The notes beneath the pieces were generated by a model. The model saw nothing but the letters and a program-made list of their open reading frames with translations, was not told where the DNA came from and did not search any database. 64,000 nucleotides of DNA from JAJKIV01 sp036274195 (GTDB lineage: Bacteria > Gemmatimonadota > Gemmatimonadetes > Gemmatimonadales > Gemmatimonadaceae), in NCBI GenBank assembly GCA_036274195.1, contig DASUGD010000236.1:1-64000 (forward strand), in the 5' to 3' direction. Below, one piece after another: positions 52,067-61,121 of the stretch; positions within the stretch are counted from its first letter, which is position 1; the number at the start of each line of letters is the position of its first letter. Position numbers and translations under genes: made by a program.

Positions 52067-54682
52067 ATGCGACCCAGCTTGCGTGTGATCACGCCAGCTG
52101 CGCTGGCCATCATGTATGGCAGCGCCTGCTCGAAACAACCGGCTCCATCTCCAGCGCCGGCACCGGCGCAGAACACGGCGCAGCGCACGCCCGAGCGATC
52201 CGATTCCGGGCCGGCAGGGAACCCGGCGGGTGGCCGGCAGGCCGGGCAGGGAGCGGGCGCCGGTGCTCAGCTGCCCGAGCCCAACCCCAAGCCGTACTCC
52301 CGCGTCGTGACGGCGGACGCGAAGACGCGGAACGGCCTGTTCAAGGTGCACCGCGTGGGGAACCGGCTCCTGTTCGAGATCCCGCGCAAGGAACTCAACC
52401 GGGATCAGCTGCTCGTGACCGAGATCGCGAAGACGACGTTAGGCGTCGGCTACGGTGGCCAGGCGTTGGGCAACCGCGTCCTTCAGTGGGAGAAGCGCGA
52501 CAACCGTGTGCTCCTGCGCAGCAAGTCGTACGAGGTCATGGCGAGCGACACGACGTCGCCGGTGGTCGGCGCGGTGCAGGCCGCGAACGTCGACGCGATC
52601 CTCGCGGTGTTCAACGTCGAGGCGTACGGACCCGACAGCTCGATCGTGATCGACGTCTCGCGGCTCTTCACGCAGGTGCCGCTCGAGTTTTCGCCGGCGC
52701 AGCGCATTTCTCCCCGCGCGCAGCTCGACCCGACGCGGAGCTTCATCGAGCGGGCCGTGTCGTTCCCCGACAACGTGAACGTCGAGACCACGCTCACGTT
52801 CAACAACCCGCCGGCGCCGCCAGGGCAGGGCGGAGGCGGAAATCAGCCGCAGCGTGGCGGCTTTGGACAGAACGGGACCACGGCGCCGAGTGCGACGGTG
52901 GTCATGTCGTACAGCATTCACAAGTTGCCGGAAGTCCCGATGATGCCGCGGTTGTGTGACAACCGCGTGGGCTACTTCTCGATGAGCGTGATGGATTACA
53001 GCCGTCCCGATCAGAAGGCGGCGGAGCGCTGCTTCATCGCGCGGTATCGGCTCGAGAAGAAGGATCCGGAGTCGCCGCTGTCGGAGCCGGTGAAGCAGAT
53101 CGTGTACTACATCGACCCGGCCACGCCGAAGGAATGGGTGAAGTGGCTGATCAAGGGTGTGGAGGACTGGCAGCCGGCGTTCGAGGCGGCGGGGTTCAAG
53201 AACGCAATCGTCGCGAAGGAAGCGCCGAAGGATCCGGACTGGTCGCCGGAGGATGCGCGCTACTCGGTCATCCGGTGGTTGCCGAGCACGACGGAGAACG
53301 CGAGCGGGCCTAACGTGCACGACCCGCGGAGCGGCGAGATCCTCAACGCGCACATCCAGTTCTACCACAACGTGATGACGCTGGCGCGGACGTGGTACTA
53401 CACGCAGGTGGCGGCGCTGGACCCGCGCGCGCGGACGTTCCCGCTGCCGGACAGCCTGATGGGCCGGCTGCTGGAGTACGTGGTGGCCCACGAGGTGGGA
53501 CACACGTTAGGCTTCCAGCACAACATGAAGGCGAGCTCGTACTATCCAATCGACAGCGTGCGGAACGCGAGCTTCGTGAAGCGCATGGGTCACACGCCCA
53601 CGCTCATGGACTACTCGCGCTTCAACTACGTGGCGCAGCCCGAGGACAAGATCGACGTGGCGGATCTCGTGCCGAAGATCGGGCCGTACGACATCTGGGC
53701 GACGCATTGGGGGTACGCGCCGATCGAGAACGCGAAGACGCCTGACGACGAGCGAAGAATTCTCGACACGTGGGCGCGCGAGCAGGACACGAAGCCGTGG
53801 TTGAGGTTCTCGACGTCGGGGACGTTCGGCGGCGATCCGGGCGAGGAGACCGAGGCGGTTGGCGACATCGACGCCGTGAGGGCCACCGAGTTGGGGATGA
53901 AGAACCTCAAGCGCGGCATGCAGTGGCTCGAGCAGGCGACGGTGAAGCCGCTGGAGGACTTCGACGAGCTCGCGCAGCTGTACGACCGGATGGTAGGTCA
54001 GTGGCGGACGGAGATGACGCACGTGACGAACATCGTCGGCGGCGTGAGCTCGCAGGAGAAGTACGGCTCGCAGCCGGGCCCGCGGTTCACACCGATCGGC
54101 GCGGCGCGGCAGAAGGCGGCGATGAAATACCTGGCCGACAACGCGTTCCAGACGCCGACGTTCCTGATCGATCAGAGCGTGTTGCGGCGGATCGAGTCGG
54201 TGGGGGAGATCAACCGGATCGAGCGCGCGCAGGCGGGCGTACTGTCGTCGCTGCTGAACGACGGCCGCATGTCTCGGCTGGTCGAGTATCAGGCGATGTC
54301 GTCCGACCAGGACGCGTACTCGTTAGGTGACATGCTCGAGGATCTGCGGAAGGCGGTGTGGTTGGAGCTGGGTTCCGGATCGCCGAAGATCGATGCGTAT
54401 CGCCGCGCGCTGCAGCGGGCGTACGTGACGCAGATCGGGGACAAGATCAAGCCGCCGAAGGAGAACGCTCAGCAGGGTCAGTTCCCGGGCTTCCCGCAGC
54501 GGCGGGGGCCGCAGGCGCCGCCGCCTAACATGGGGGAGATCAAGAACATGTTGCGGGGCGAGCTGCGAGATCTCGACAAGGAGCTCGCGTCGGCGAGCGA
54601 CAAGGCGGGGGATCGGGAGACGCGGCTGCACATTGAAGGCGTAAGGGCGCAGATCAAAGAGATTCTGGAGCCGAAGGAGTAG
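52067..54682 (+). CDS. Large zinc-dependent metalloprotease (DUF5117/DUF5118 type)
   Basis: CAGGG six bases upstream favours ATG 52067 over 52061; the protein is then 871 aa with a lipoprotein signal (MYGSAC) and an Ala-Pro-rich linker. The N-terminal part (about 70-230) contains LLFEIPRKELNRDQLLVTEIAKT, typical of the DUF5117 domain. The zinc site is HEVGHTLGFQHNMKASS, with a later Met in TLMDYSRFNYVAQPED. A C-terminal DUF4953-like region follows. It is a gluzincin/metzincin-like outer-envelope protease common in Bacteroidota and this phylum. A strong terminator ends the transcript 27 bp later. Confidence 0.88.
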   Translation: MRPSLRVITPAALAIMYGSACSKQPAPSPAPAPAQNTAQRTPERSDSGPAGNPAGGRQAGQGAGAGAQLPEPNPKPYSRVVTADAKTRNGLFKVHRVGNRLLFEIPRKELNRDQLLVTEIAKTTLGVGYGGQALGNRVLQWEKRDNRVLLRSKSYEVMASDTTSPVVGAVQAANVDAILAVFNVEAYGPDSSIVIDVSRLFTQVPLEFSPAQRISPRAQLDPTRSFIERAVSFPDNVNVETTLTFNNPPAPPGQGGGGNQPQRGGFGQNGTTAPSATVVMSYSIHKLPEVPMMPRLCDNRVGYFSMSVMDYSRPDQKAAERCFIARYRLEKKDPESPLSEPVKQIVYYIDPATPKEWVKWLIKGVEDWQPAFEAAGFKNAIVAKEAPKDPDWSPEDARYSVIRWLPSTTENASGPNVHDPRSGEILNAHIQFYHNVMTLARTWYYTQVAALDPRARTFPLPDSLMGRLLEYVVAHEVGHTLGFQHNMKASSYYPIDSVRNASFVKRMGHTPTLMDYSRFNYVAQPEDKIDVADLVPKIGPYDIWATHWGYAPIENAKTPDDERRILDTWAREQDTKPWLRFSTSGTFGGDPGEETEAVGDIDAVRATELGMKNLKRGMQWLEQATVKPLEDFDELAQLYDRMVGQWRTEMTHVTNIVGGVSSQEKYGSQPGPRFTPIGAARQKAAMKYLADNAFQTPTFLIDQSVLRRIESVGEINRIERAQAGVLSSLLNDGRMSRLVEYQAMSSDQDAYSLGDMLEDLRKAVWLELGSGSPKIDAYRRALQRAYVTQIGDKIKPPKENAQQGQFPGFPQRRGPQAPPPNMGEIKNMLRGELRDLDKELASASDKAGDRETRLHIEGVRAQIKEILEPKE

Positions 54683-54708
54683 CCATAGCGGTTCGGGTAA
54701 GGATCAGC

Positions 54709-54747
54709 GGCCGCCGGACCTGCACCAGGTCCGGCGGCCTTTCGTTT
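54709..54747 (+). terminator. Strong intrinsic terminator
   Basis: Perfect 14-bp stem GGCCGCCGGACCTG/CAGGTCCGGCGGCC with a 3-nt loop, followed by TTTCGTTT. It separates the metalloprotease gene from the kinase-SARP gene. Confidence 0.85.
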
Positions 54748-54824
54748 GATGTGCCGACGGGTTACGAGCATTGCCTCCGGCGTCCGATGGACCCACCATT
54801 CAGCGACCATGACACCGGGAGCCC

Positions 54825-56720
54825 GTGGTGAGCGATGAGGCCACCGAGCTCGCGACCGAGCTCGGCGCCGCCGTCGCGGACCAATACGTCGTCCAGCGCG
54901 AAATAGGACGCGGTGGGTCCGCGGTCGTATTCCTCGCGACCGACCTCAAACACGACCGGTCGGTCGCGCTGAAGGTCCTGCGCTCACAGCTCGACTCCAC
55001 CGTCAGCCACCACCGCTTCCTCGCCGAAATCCGCACCACCGCCCGGCTCAACCACCCGCACATCCTCCCCCTCTTCGACTCCGGAGAGGCCGACGGACGC
55101 GTCTTCTTCACCATGCCGTTCGTCGACGGAGAATCCCTCCGCGAGCGGCTCCGCCGCGAGAAACGCCTGTCCGTCGACGAAGCGCTCCGGATCACCCGCG
55201 AGGTCGCCTCGGCCCTCGAGTACGCACACGCGCGGCGCGTGGTCCACCGCGACATCAAGCCGGAAAACATCCTCCTCTCCACGAGCGGACACGCATTCGT
55301 GTCCGACTTCGGGGTCGCCTACGCGCTCGACGAGGCGCGGTCCGCCGCGCGCACCGACCCGGGGTTCGCCGTAGGCACCCTAGCCTACATGAGCCCGGAG
55401 GAGATGGAAGGCGAGCGGGAGCTCGACGGCCGAGCCGACCTGTACTCCCTCGCGTGCGTGCTGTACGAGATGCTGGTCGGGTCCCCGCCGTTCTTTGGCC
55501 CATCGTTGCAGGCGCGCAATGCCATCCCGTCCGTGCTGGCCAGGCGTGGCGAGGTGCCGGCCGCGGTCGATCGCGCGCTCCGAAACGCGCTCGAGGCGAT
55601 ACCGGAGCAGCGCTACGCCACGATGGCGGAGTTCACGGCGGCCCTCCACCACGCGAGCCGCTTCGAGATCTCCACCCTGGGAGGCCTGACGATTCGCGCC
55701 GACGGGCGCCCGCTCCGCGGCGACCGCCTGTCACCGCACGCGCTCGCGTGCCTCGCGGTGCTCGCCCACGCCGGCGACCGCGGCGTGCCCCGCGAACGAC
55801 TCGAGTCCCTCTTGTCGGAAGGATTGCCGGCATCGGAGTCGTCGAGCCGAATCGTCGAGAACACCCTGGCGGCGATCCGGGCGGAGCTCGGACCGGCCGA
55901 CGTCCTCATCGGCGACCGCGTAATCCAGCTCGAGCCATCGCTGGTGGACAGCGACGTGAATCGCTTCACGGCGATGGTCCGCGAGGACCGGCTCGCCGAC
56001 GCGGTCGCCGAGTACCATGGCCCGTTTCTCTATGGGTTCTCGCTCGCGCAGGCGACGGAGTTCGCGAGGTGGGTCGAGCGCACCGGAGCGGAGCTGGCGT
56101 TCGAGTACGCGGTCGCGCTCGAGCGCCTGGCGCGCAACGCCGAGGCGCGTGGCGACCACGCCGACGCCGTCCGGTGGTGGCGCAAGCTCGTGGGACAGGA
56201 CCCGCTCAACGGGCGCCTGACGGTTGCGCTCATGCACGCGCTGGCCGCGGCCGGCGACCGCGCCGGGGCGATCGAGCAGGCGAGCATCTACGAGGTGCTG
56301 ATCGAGGAGGATGTCGAGCTTCCGCCGGATCGCGGTGTCGTCGCCTTCGCCGAGCGACTCCGCGCGGGTTGGGACCCTCGCGACGGGGAACTCGAGTCGT
56401 CTCCGCCCGATACGGCAGGCTCGCCGCGCGGGACGGTCCCATTGGAAACCATGCAGCCCCAGAGCAACGTGACGCCCGATACGACGTGGGGCGCAGTCGC
56501 TGCCTCGGCCGCGACACCCGCGTCGGGTTCGCGCGACCAGCTCTGGCGCCGGGCGGGGCTCGTGCTGGCCGTCGTCACCCTTCTCCTGGCCGCGCTCTGG
56601 CTCCTCGGTGCCCGACCGACCCATCCGTCGCCGCGCGAGACGCCGGCGCCTAACGATACAACCGCGCCCGGTCGCGAGACCGGCGCCAGTCGACCTCCAT
56701 CAGGGACCGGTGCACGATGA
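54825..56720 (+). CDS. Ser/Thr kinase fused to an AfsR/SARP-like wHTH-BTAD module with C-terminal TM
   Basis: A 631-residue protein starting at GTG 54825. The kinase domain (about 20-275) has GRGGSAVVF, K50, HRDIKPEN with D143, DFG at 161-163 and GTLAYMSPEE. Residues about 280-380 match the OmpR-like wHTH of SARP regulators (STLGGLTIRADGRPLRG ... DSDVNRF). Residues about 385-505 match the bacterial transcriptional activator domain. A single helix (about 577-595) and a Thr/Pro-rich tail follow. In Streptomyces AfsK phosphorylates the separate SARP protein AfsR; here both are one chain. The gene overlaps the globin gene by ATGA. DNA binding while membrane-anchored, CadC-like, is plausible but unproven. 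Confidence 0.85.
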   Translation: MVSDEATELATELGAAVADQYVVQREIGRGGSAVVFLATDLKHDRSVALKVLRSQLDSTVSHHRFLAEIRTTARLNHPHILPLFDSGEADGRVFFTMPFVDGESLRERLRREKRLSVDEALRITREVASALEYAHARRVVHRDIKPENILLSTSGHAFVSDFGVAYALDEARSAARTDPGFAVGTLAYMSPEEMEGERELDGRADLYSLACVLYEMLVGSPPFFGPSLQARNAIPSVLARRGEVPAAVDRALRNALEAIPEQRYATMAEFTAALHHASRFEISTLGGLTIRADGRPLRGDRLSPHALACLAVLAHAGDRGVPRERLESLLSEGLPASESSSRIVENTLAAIRAELGPADVLIGDRVIQLEPSLVDSDVNRFTAMVREDRLADAVAEYHGPFLYGFSLAQATEFARWVERTGAELAFEYAVALERLARNAEARGDHADAVRWWRKLVGQDPLNGRLTVALMHALAAAGDRAGAIEQASIYEVLIEEDVELPPDRGVVAFAERLRAGWDPRDGELESSPPDTAGSPRGTVPLETMQPQSNVTPDTTWGAVAASAATPASGSRDQLWRRAGLVLAVVTLLLAALWLLGARPTHPSPRETPAPNDTTAPGRETGASRPPSGTGAR

Positions 56721-57148
56721 CTCCCGAGCAAGTGGGACTGCTGGCCGAGAGCTGGAATGCGGTCGCGGGCAGGCGCGAGGAGATCGCCCGGATGTTCTAC
56801 CAGGTGCTGTTCGAGCGCCATCCGGAGCTGCGCCCCCTCTTCACGCGCACGGACATGCGGGCGCAGTACGAGAAGTTCGCCGGGATGGTCGACGAGATCG
56901 TGCAACTCCGGTCCGCACCGCGCGAGTTCGTGAAAAGTGCCGTCCTGCTCGGGCAGCGCCATGCGGCGTACGGGGTGACGCGCGATCAATACGCGCCGGC
57001 GGGTGCCGTGCTCCTCGAGGTGCTCGCCGCCGCGCTCGGCCCCGCGTTCACGCCGGCGGTGCGCGAGGCCTGGTCGGAGGGCTACCTCCTCACGAGCTCG
57101 ATCATGTCGCGCGCGGCGGAGGGTACGCAGCAGCGACGGGCATCGTAG
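56717..57148 (+). CDS. Single-domain globin
   Basis: A 143-residue bacterial haemoglobin-like protein. Helix A-B is LLAESWNAVAGRREEIARMFY. The CD phenylalanine is F42 in PELRPLFTRTDM. The proximal haem histidine is H82 in LGQRHAAYGV, the classical F-helix string of VHb-type and sensor globins. No reductase or output domain is attached. Its ATG overlaps the TGA of the kinase-SARP gene (ATGA), so the two are translated together. A role in sensing O2 or NO, or supplying them to the kinase protein, is inferred only from the gene order. Confidence 0.88.
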   Translation: MTPEQVGLLAESWNAVAGRREEIARMFYQVLFERHPELRPLFTRTDMRAQYEKFAGMVDEIVQLRSAPREFVKSAVLLGQRHAAYGVTRDQYAPAGAVLLEVLAAALGPAFTPAVREAWSEGYLLTSSIMSRAAEGTQQRRAS

Positions 57149-57859
57149 CGCTCAACATACCAATGAGCGATGCCGAATTTAGGTAAGGCTCGCAGATCTC
57201 GCCTGGAAGGTCGTGAGCGCCACGGTGGACCAATGAGACAACCACGCTGGCTTCGGGACCGGCACCGTGGGGTTAAGGCAAGACCTAACGCGGATTTCGA
57301 ACATCGATTCCGTCAATGTTCGCGGATTTGCTCCGTGCGCGGTGACGCCTCCGACGGCTCGTCGCGCGCGGAGACGTCACGACCGAGGAGCGATGCGACG
57401 CATCCGGGCATCCGCTGCATCGGGACACCCCATTGTCCGTGGGGCCGGCCTCTCGGTCCGGCACCTAGGAGTCTGGCATCTACGACGATGGGGATCGGAT
57501 GCATCAGGATACGGCGGATCCTTCGGGATCGCTCCCGGCACGTCCTAACGTGGTACCACAACGAGTCGGATTTTTGATGAACTGTTTCGGGACGCATGGG
57601 CTTCCCGAGGCCGTCATTCTTTAACCCGGCCCGTTGCGGGCGGAGTTCTCTGGGTTGAGGAGCGATCCTGACGGATCCGCGTGATCCCGAAGCATCCGAA
57701 CCCCGTTCGTCTGTGCTGCCGGCCCTCTCGGGTCTGTGCATGAGCGAGCGGGAGCCGCCACGATGCCGCCGCCAACCCGAGCCCGGGGGGCGGTCATTCG
57801 GCCGTCCGCCGCGTATCATTGACGAGTGAGACGGCCCCTTATCGTACAGCGCTAGACCC
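57149..57859. other. 711-bp gene-poor region with recurring GGATC/GCATCC words
   Basis: No reading frame has convincing bias. The words GGATC, GCATCC and TCGGGATC recur (57390-57545 and 57660-57705), and a GTGGTACCAC palindrome lies at 57550-57559. Two CCTAACG motifs occur. It might be a decayed gene or a regulatory region for the aminotransferase gene. Confidence 0.4.
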
Positions 57860-59119
57860 ATGTCACCCACCGGGCACACACGCCGAGACTTCCTCCATAC
57901 GCTCGGCGCACTCTCCGTCGCGGGCCTAACGCCGCACTCCAGCAGGGTCGGCGGCGTACACGTGTCGGCAGCCGGGTACAGCACGGCGGTCTCACGCGGC
58001 CTGGCTTCGAGCCCCGACGACTTCGCGTTCGCCCCCGGACTCGTCTACCTGCAGACCGGGTCCCTCGGCCCCACGCCGCGTCCGGTCATCGAGCACACGA
58101 TCGCGGCGTGGAAGCGGCTCGAGCTCGACCCGGTCGCCTACGGCTATGGCGAGCAGGAACACGCCATGGACGACGTGCGAGCCCAGGCGGCGGCCTTCCT
58201 GCACTGCAAGACCGACGAGCTGGTGCTCACGCGCTCCACCACCGACGGAATGAACTGGGTGGCGCAGGGCCTGACGCTTGCCGCGGGCGACCGTGTGCTC
58301 ACCACCGACCAGGAGCATCCCGGTGGCCGCGCGTGCTGGGATTACGTCGCGCGGCGCCACGGCGTCGTTCTCGACGTCGTCGCGATCCCGCCAGGCGAGA
58401 ACGACGCGTACGCGATCGTGGACCGAATCGCCAAGGCGATCACACTGCGGACGCGCGTGCTGTCCTTCTCGCACCTGCTCAGCTCCACCGGCCTTCGGAT
58501 GCCAGTAGCCGAGCTGTCGGCGCTGGCGCGCTCGCGCGGCTGCATTGCGGTGGTGGATGGGGCGCAGGCGGTCGGCGGCATCTCCGTCGACGTGAAGGCG
58601 TTAGGCTGCCACGCGTACGCGACCAGTGGGCACAAGTGGCTGCTCGCGCCAAAAGGGACGGGACTCCTCTACCTGAGCGAGGAGCTGGGGAAGGCGATCG
58701 ACCCGATCGCGCTCCAGGGCGGGCGCGCGGCGTACTCGGAGTCTTCCGGCGTCACGAGCATTCCGAGCGTGTTAGGCGTGGGGGCAGCGATCGACTACAT
58801 ATCGGGCATTGGCCTGACGTCGATCGAGTCGCACAACCTCGCGCTCCGAAATCGGCTGTTCGCCGCGCTTGCGGCCGTGCCGAAGCTGCGGGTCGTCAGC
58901 GCTCCGCCGGGCCCGCTCGCGTCACCACTGCTCACGTTCGCGCTCCCCGACGACATCAAGAGCGACGAGCTGCACAAGCGGCTTCGCGACAAGCACAACG
59001 TCCAGCTCAAGGTCGTCCCGAAGAACTGGCTCAACGGGAACCGCGTGTCGACGCATCTCTTCAACTCGGAGCAGGACGTCGACGCCCTCGTCGCCGCTCT
59101 GCGAGCGGAGCTCACCTGA
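57860..59119 (+). CDS. Tat-exported class V aminotransferase-fold protein
   Basis: A 419-residue PLP enzyme. The N-terminal TRRDFLHTLGALSVAGL is a Tat signal, in line with cofactor insertion before export. VYLQTGSLGPTP opens the catalytic domain. GAQAVGGISVD holds the cofactor aspartate, and SGHKWLLAPKGTG the PLP lysine. TRSTTDGMNWVAQGL is the phosphate-binding region. The closest well-known relatives are isopenicillin-N epimerase-like and cysteine desulfurase-like proteins; the reaction is unknown. The stop TGA falls at the start of the next gene, so the multicopper oxidase may be translationally coupled. Confidence 0.85.
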   Translation: MSPTGHTRRDFLHTLGALSVAGLTPHSSRVGGVHVSAAGYSTAVSRGLASSPDDFAFAPGLVYLQTGSLGPTPRPVIEHTIAAWKRLELDPVAYGYGEQEHAMDDVRAQAAAFLHCKTDELVLTRSTTDGMNWVAQGLTLAAGDRVLTTDQEHPGGRACWDYVARRHGVVLDVVAIPPGENDAYAIVDRIAKAITLRTRVLSFSHLLSSTGLRMPVAELSALARSRGCIAVVDGAQAVGGISVDVKALGCHAYATSGHKWLLAPKGTGLLYLSEELGKAIDPIALQGGRAAYSESSGVTSIPSVLGVGAAIDYISGIGLTSIESHNLALRNRLFAALAAVPKLRVVSAPPGPLASPLLTFALPDDIKSDELHKRLRDKHNVQLKVVPKNWLNGNRVSTHLFNSEQDVDALVAALRAELT

Positions 59120-60999
59120 CTCGCCGACCTTCAGGTTGCCTCCGGGCGCACACACGGTCGATCCGTGAGCGTGCGTGGATCATCGCGACGCTCCTCGCGA
59201 CCGCGTCATGCGCTCCGGCCAAAGCGCCAGTGGACCGCGTGTTACCTAACGACAATCGCGTCGCGGGCGGGGTACTGAAAGACGGCGTGCTCACGCTCCA
59301 CCTCGAGGCACGTGAGAGTCGTTGGTTCCCCGACGGCGACGACGGTCCGAGCATCGTGATGCAGATGTTCGCCGAGGCTGGCCACGCGCCGCAGAATCCC
59401 GGGCCGCTCATTCGCGTTCCGACTGGCACCAGGATCCATGTGTCCGTGCACAACGCAATACGTGACTCGGCACTCGTGGTCTACGGCCTCCACACTCGGC
59501 CCACTTCACCGACCGACACCATACAGGTGCTCCCCGGCGCCACGCGTGAGATCGACTTCGAAGCCGGCGAGCCGGGCACCTACTTCTACTGGGCATCCAC
59601 GACGCACACACCTGTCGGCGACCGCAACGGCATCGACAGCCAGCTTCACGGCGCGTTCATCGTCGATTCGGCCGGCCCGCCACCTAACGATCGCGTATTC
59701 GTGCTCGGCTCGTGGACCGGCCCGGCGGACACCGCGGGAATCACCGCCGACCTTCGGGTGATCAACGGCCTCTCGTGGCCGCACACCGAGCGGCTCACCT
59801 ATACCGCGGGCGACACGGTCCGGTGGCGCTGGGTGAATCCCACAGACAGTCCGCACCCGATGCACCTCCACGGTTTCTATTTCGATGTCACGAGCCGAGG
59901 GAGTTGGGCGGCGGACACGGCGTCGCGCTCGAGCGAGCCATCTCATGTGGTCACCGAGATGCCGATGTCGGGTGGCACGTTCACCATGCGGTGGATTCCC
60001 GACGAGCCGGGCAACTGGCTCGTGCACTGTCACGTCGCCTACCACACGTCGTTGTTCCTGTCGGCGAAGCTTGTCCCCGACCCGACGGATCCGCTGAGCG
60101 TGGACCCGATGCGCGGGATGCGCGGCATGGCAATGGCCGTCGTGGTGCAGCCAGGCCGATCATCGACTCGCCGCCCGGAAAGCGTCCCCGGTGCGCGCGC
60201 GATACGGCTCGTTGCGCAGGAGGCGCCCAAGCGGTACAAGGGCACGCTCGACGAGCTGGCGTTCGTGAAGCAGGACGGCGACACACCGCCGCCGCCCGAC
60301 TCCGTGCCCGTCCTGAGCTCGCCGCTCGTGCTCGAGCGCAACAAGCCTGTCCGCATCACGATCGTCAATCACCTGCGCGCGACGACCGGCGTGCACTGGC
60401 ACGGCATCGAAGTCCCGGCGTACAGCGACGGCGTTCCCGGATACAGCGGATCTGGTTCGCGCACCGCGCCGATGATCGCGCCGGGCGATTCGTTCGTCGC
60501 CGCGTTCACGCCGCCGAGGAGCGGCACGTTCATCTACCACGCTCATTCGAACGAGACGTTCCAGATCGGGCTTGGACTGTACGGTGCGTTGCTCGTGGTC
60601 GACCCGGCGACGTACGACCCGAAGCATGAGCGCGTCATCGTCCTCGGCCCGGAAGGCCCGGGAACGAAAGGCGCGCGCATCAATGGGAAAGTGCAGCCCG
60701 ATACGCTGCGCCTAACGGCTGGTGAAACGTACCGGCTGCGGTTGATCCACATGATCATAGACTGGAGCGCCCGGATCTCCCTCATGCGCGGCGACAGCGT
60801 CGTGCAGTGGAAGGCGCTCGCGAAGGATGGCGCCGAGCTGCCGCGAGAGGCGCAGATCACTCGACCCGCGACGCTCATTGGCGGGCCGGGTGAAACGATG
60901 GACTTCGAGTACCGCGCGACCCAGCGCGGGTTGCTCCGTCTCGATCTCCAGCAGCGGGAAGGGCTCTGGAAGGCGGCGCTGCCGATCAAGGTCGAGTAG
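59116..60999 (+). CDS. Multicopper oxidase with permuted copper motifs; start codon unclear
   Basis: The reading frame encodes an obvious lipoprotein signal (WIIATLLATASC, from 59176) but has no ATG, GTG or TTG between the previous stop and it. CTG 59116, which overlaps the TGA of the upstream gene, is the nearest possible start; GTG 59230 would delete the signal. Four cupredoxin-like stretches follow. The HPMHLHG and HCHVAYH motifs, normally C-terminal, come first (about 59860-60050). The HWHG and YHAH motifs, normally N-terminal, come second (about 60400-60550). The set of trinuclear and type-1 copper ligands thus looks complete but in reverse order. Confidence 0.75.
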   Translation: MTRRPSGCLRAHTRSIRERAWIIATLLATASCAPAKAPVDRVLPNDNRVAGGVLKDGVLTLHLEARESRWFPDGDDGPSIVMQMFAEAGHAPQNPGPLIRVPTGTRIHVSVHNAIRDSALVVYGLHTRPTSPTDTIQVLPGATREIDFEAGEPGTYFYWASTTHTPVGDRNGIDSQLHGAFIVDSAGPPPNDRVFVLGSWTGPADTAGITADLRVINGLSWPHTERLTYTAGDTVRWRWVNPTDSPHPMHLHGFYFDVTSRGSWAADTASRSSEPSHVVTEMPMSGGTFTMRWIPDEPGNWLVHCHVAYHTSLFLSAKLVPDPTDPLSVDPMRGMRGMAMAVVVQPGRSSTRRPESVPGARAIRLVAQEAPKRYKGTLDELAFVKQDGDTPPPPDSVPVLSSPLVLERNKPVRITIVNHLRATTGVHWHGIEVPAYSDGVPGYSGSGSRTAPMIAPGDSFVAAFTPPRSGTFIYHAHSNETFQIGLGLYGALLVVDPATYDPKHERVIVLGPEGPGTKGARINGKVQPDTLRLTAGETYRLRLIHMIIDWSARISLMRGDSVVQWKALAKDGAELPREAQITRPATLIGGPGETMDFEYRATQRGLLRLDLQQREGLWKAALPIKVE

Positions 61000-61121
61000 A
61001 AGGCCGTACGCCGTCCAGCATTGAAGGGTGAGACCGGAATGGTTGGCCGCCAGGGCATCCCGCACGCTGCGGCGGAGTCACGGCCGGGTTACGTTTGGCG
61101 CCGCCCTCACCCACTCACCAC

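Noticed and set aside
51695..52351. Minus-strand 218-codon frame over the divergent region
   Set aside because: It overlaps the metalloprotease N-terminus in antisense and has no domain or ribosome site.
57170..57577. 135-codon plus-strand frame in the gene-poor region
   Set aside because: Composition is Arg/Ser-rich like a shadow frame; no ribosome site, no recognised motif.
58108..59115. Long upstream extension of the multicopper oxidase frame
   Set aside because: It lies within the aminotransferase gene in another frame, is Arg/Gly-rich and lacks any domain; it is a by-product of GC-rich codon use.
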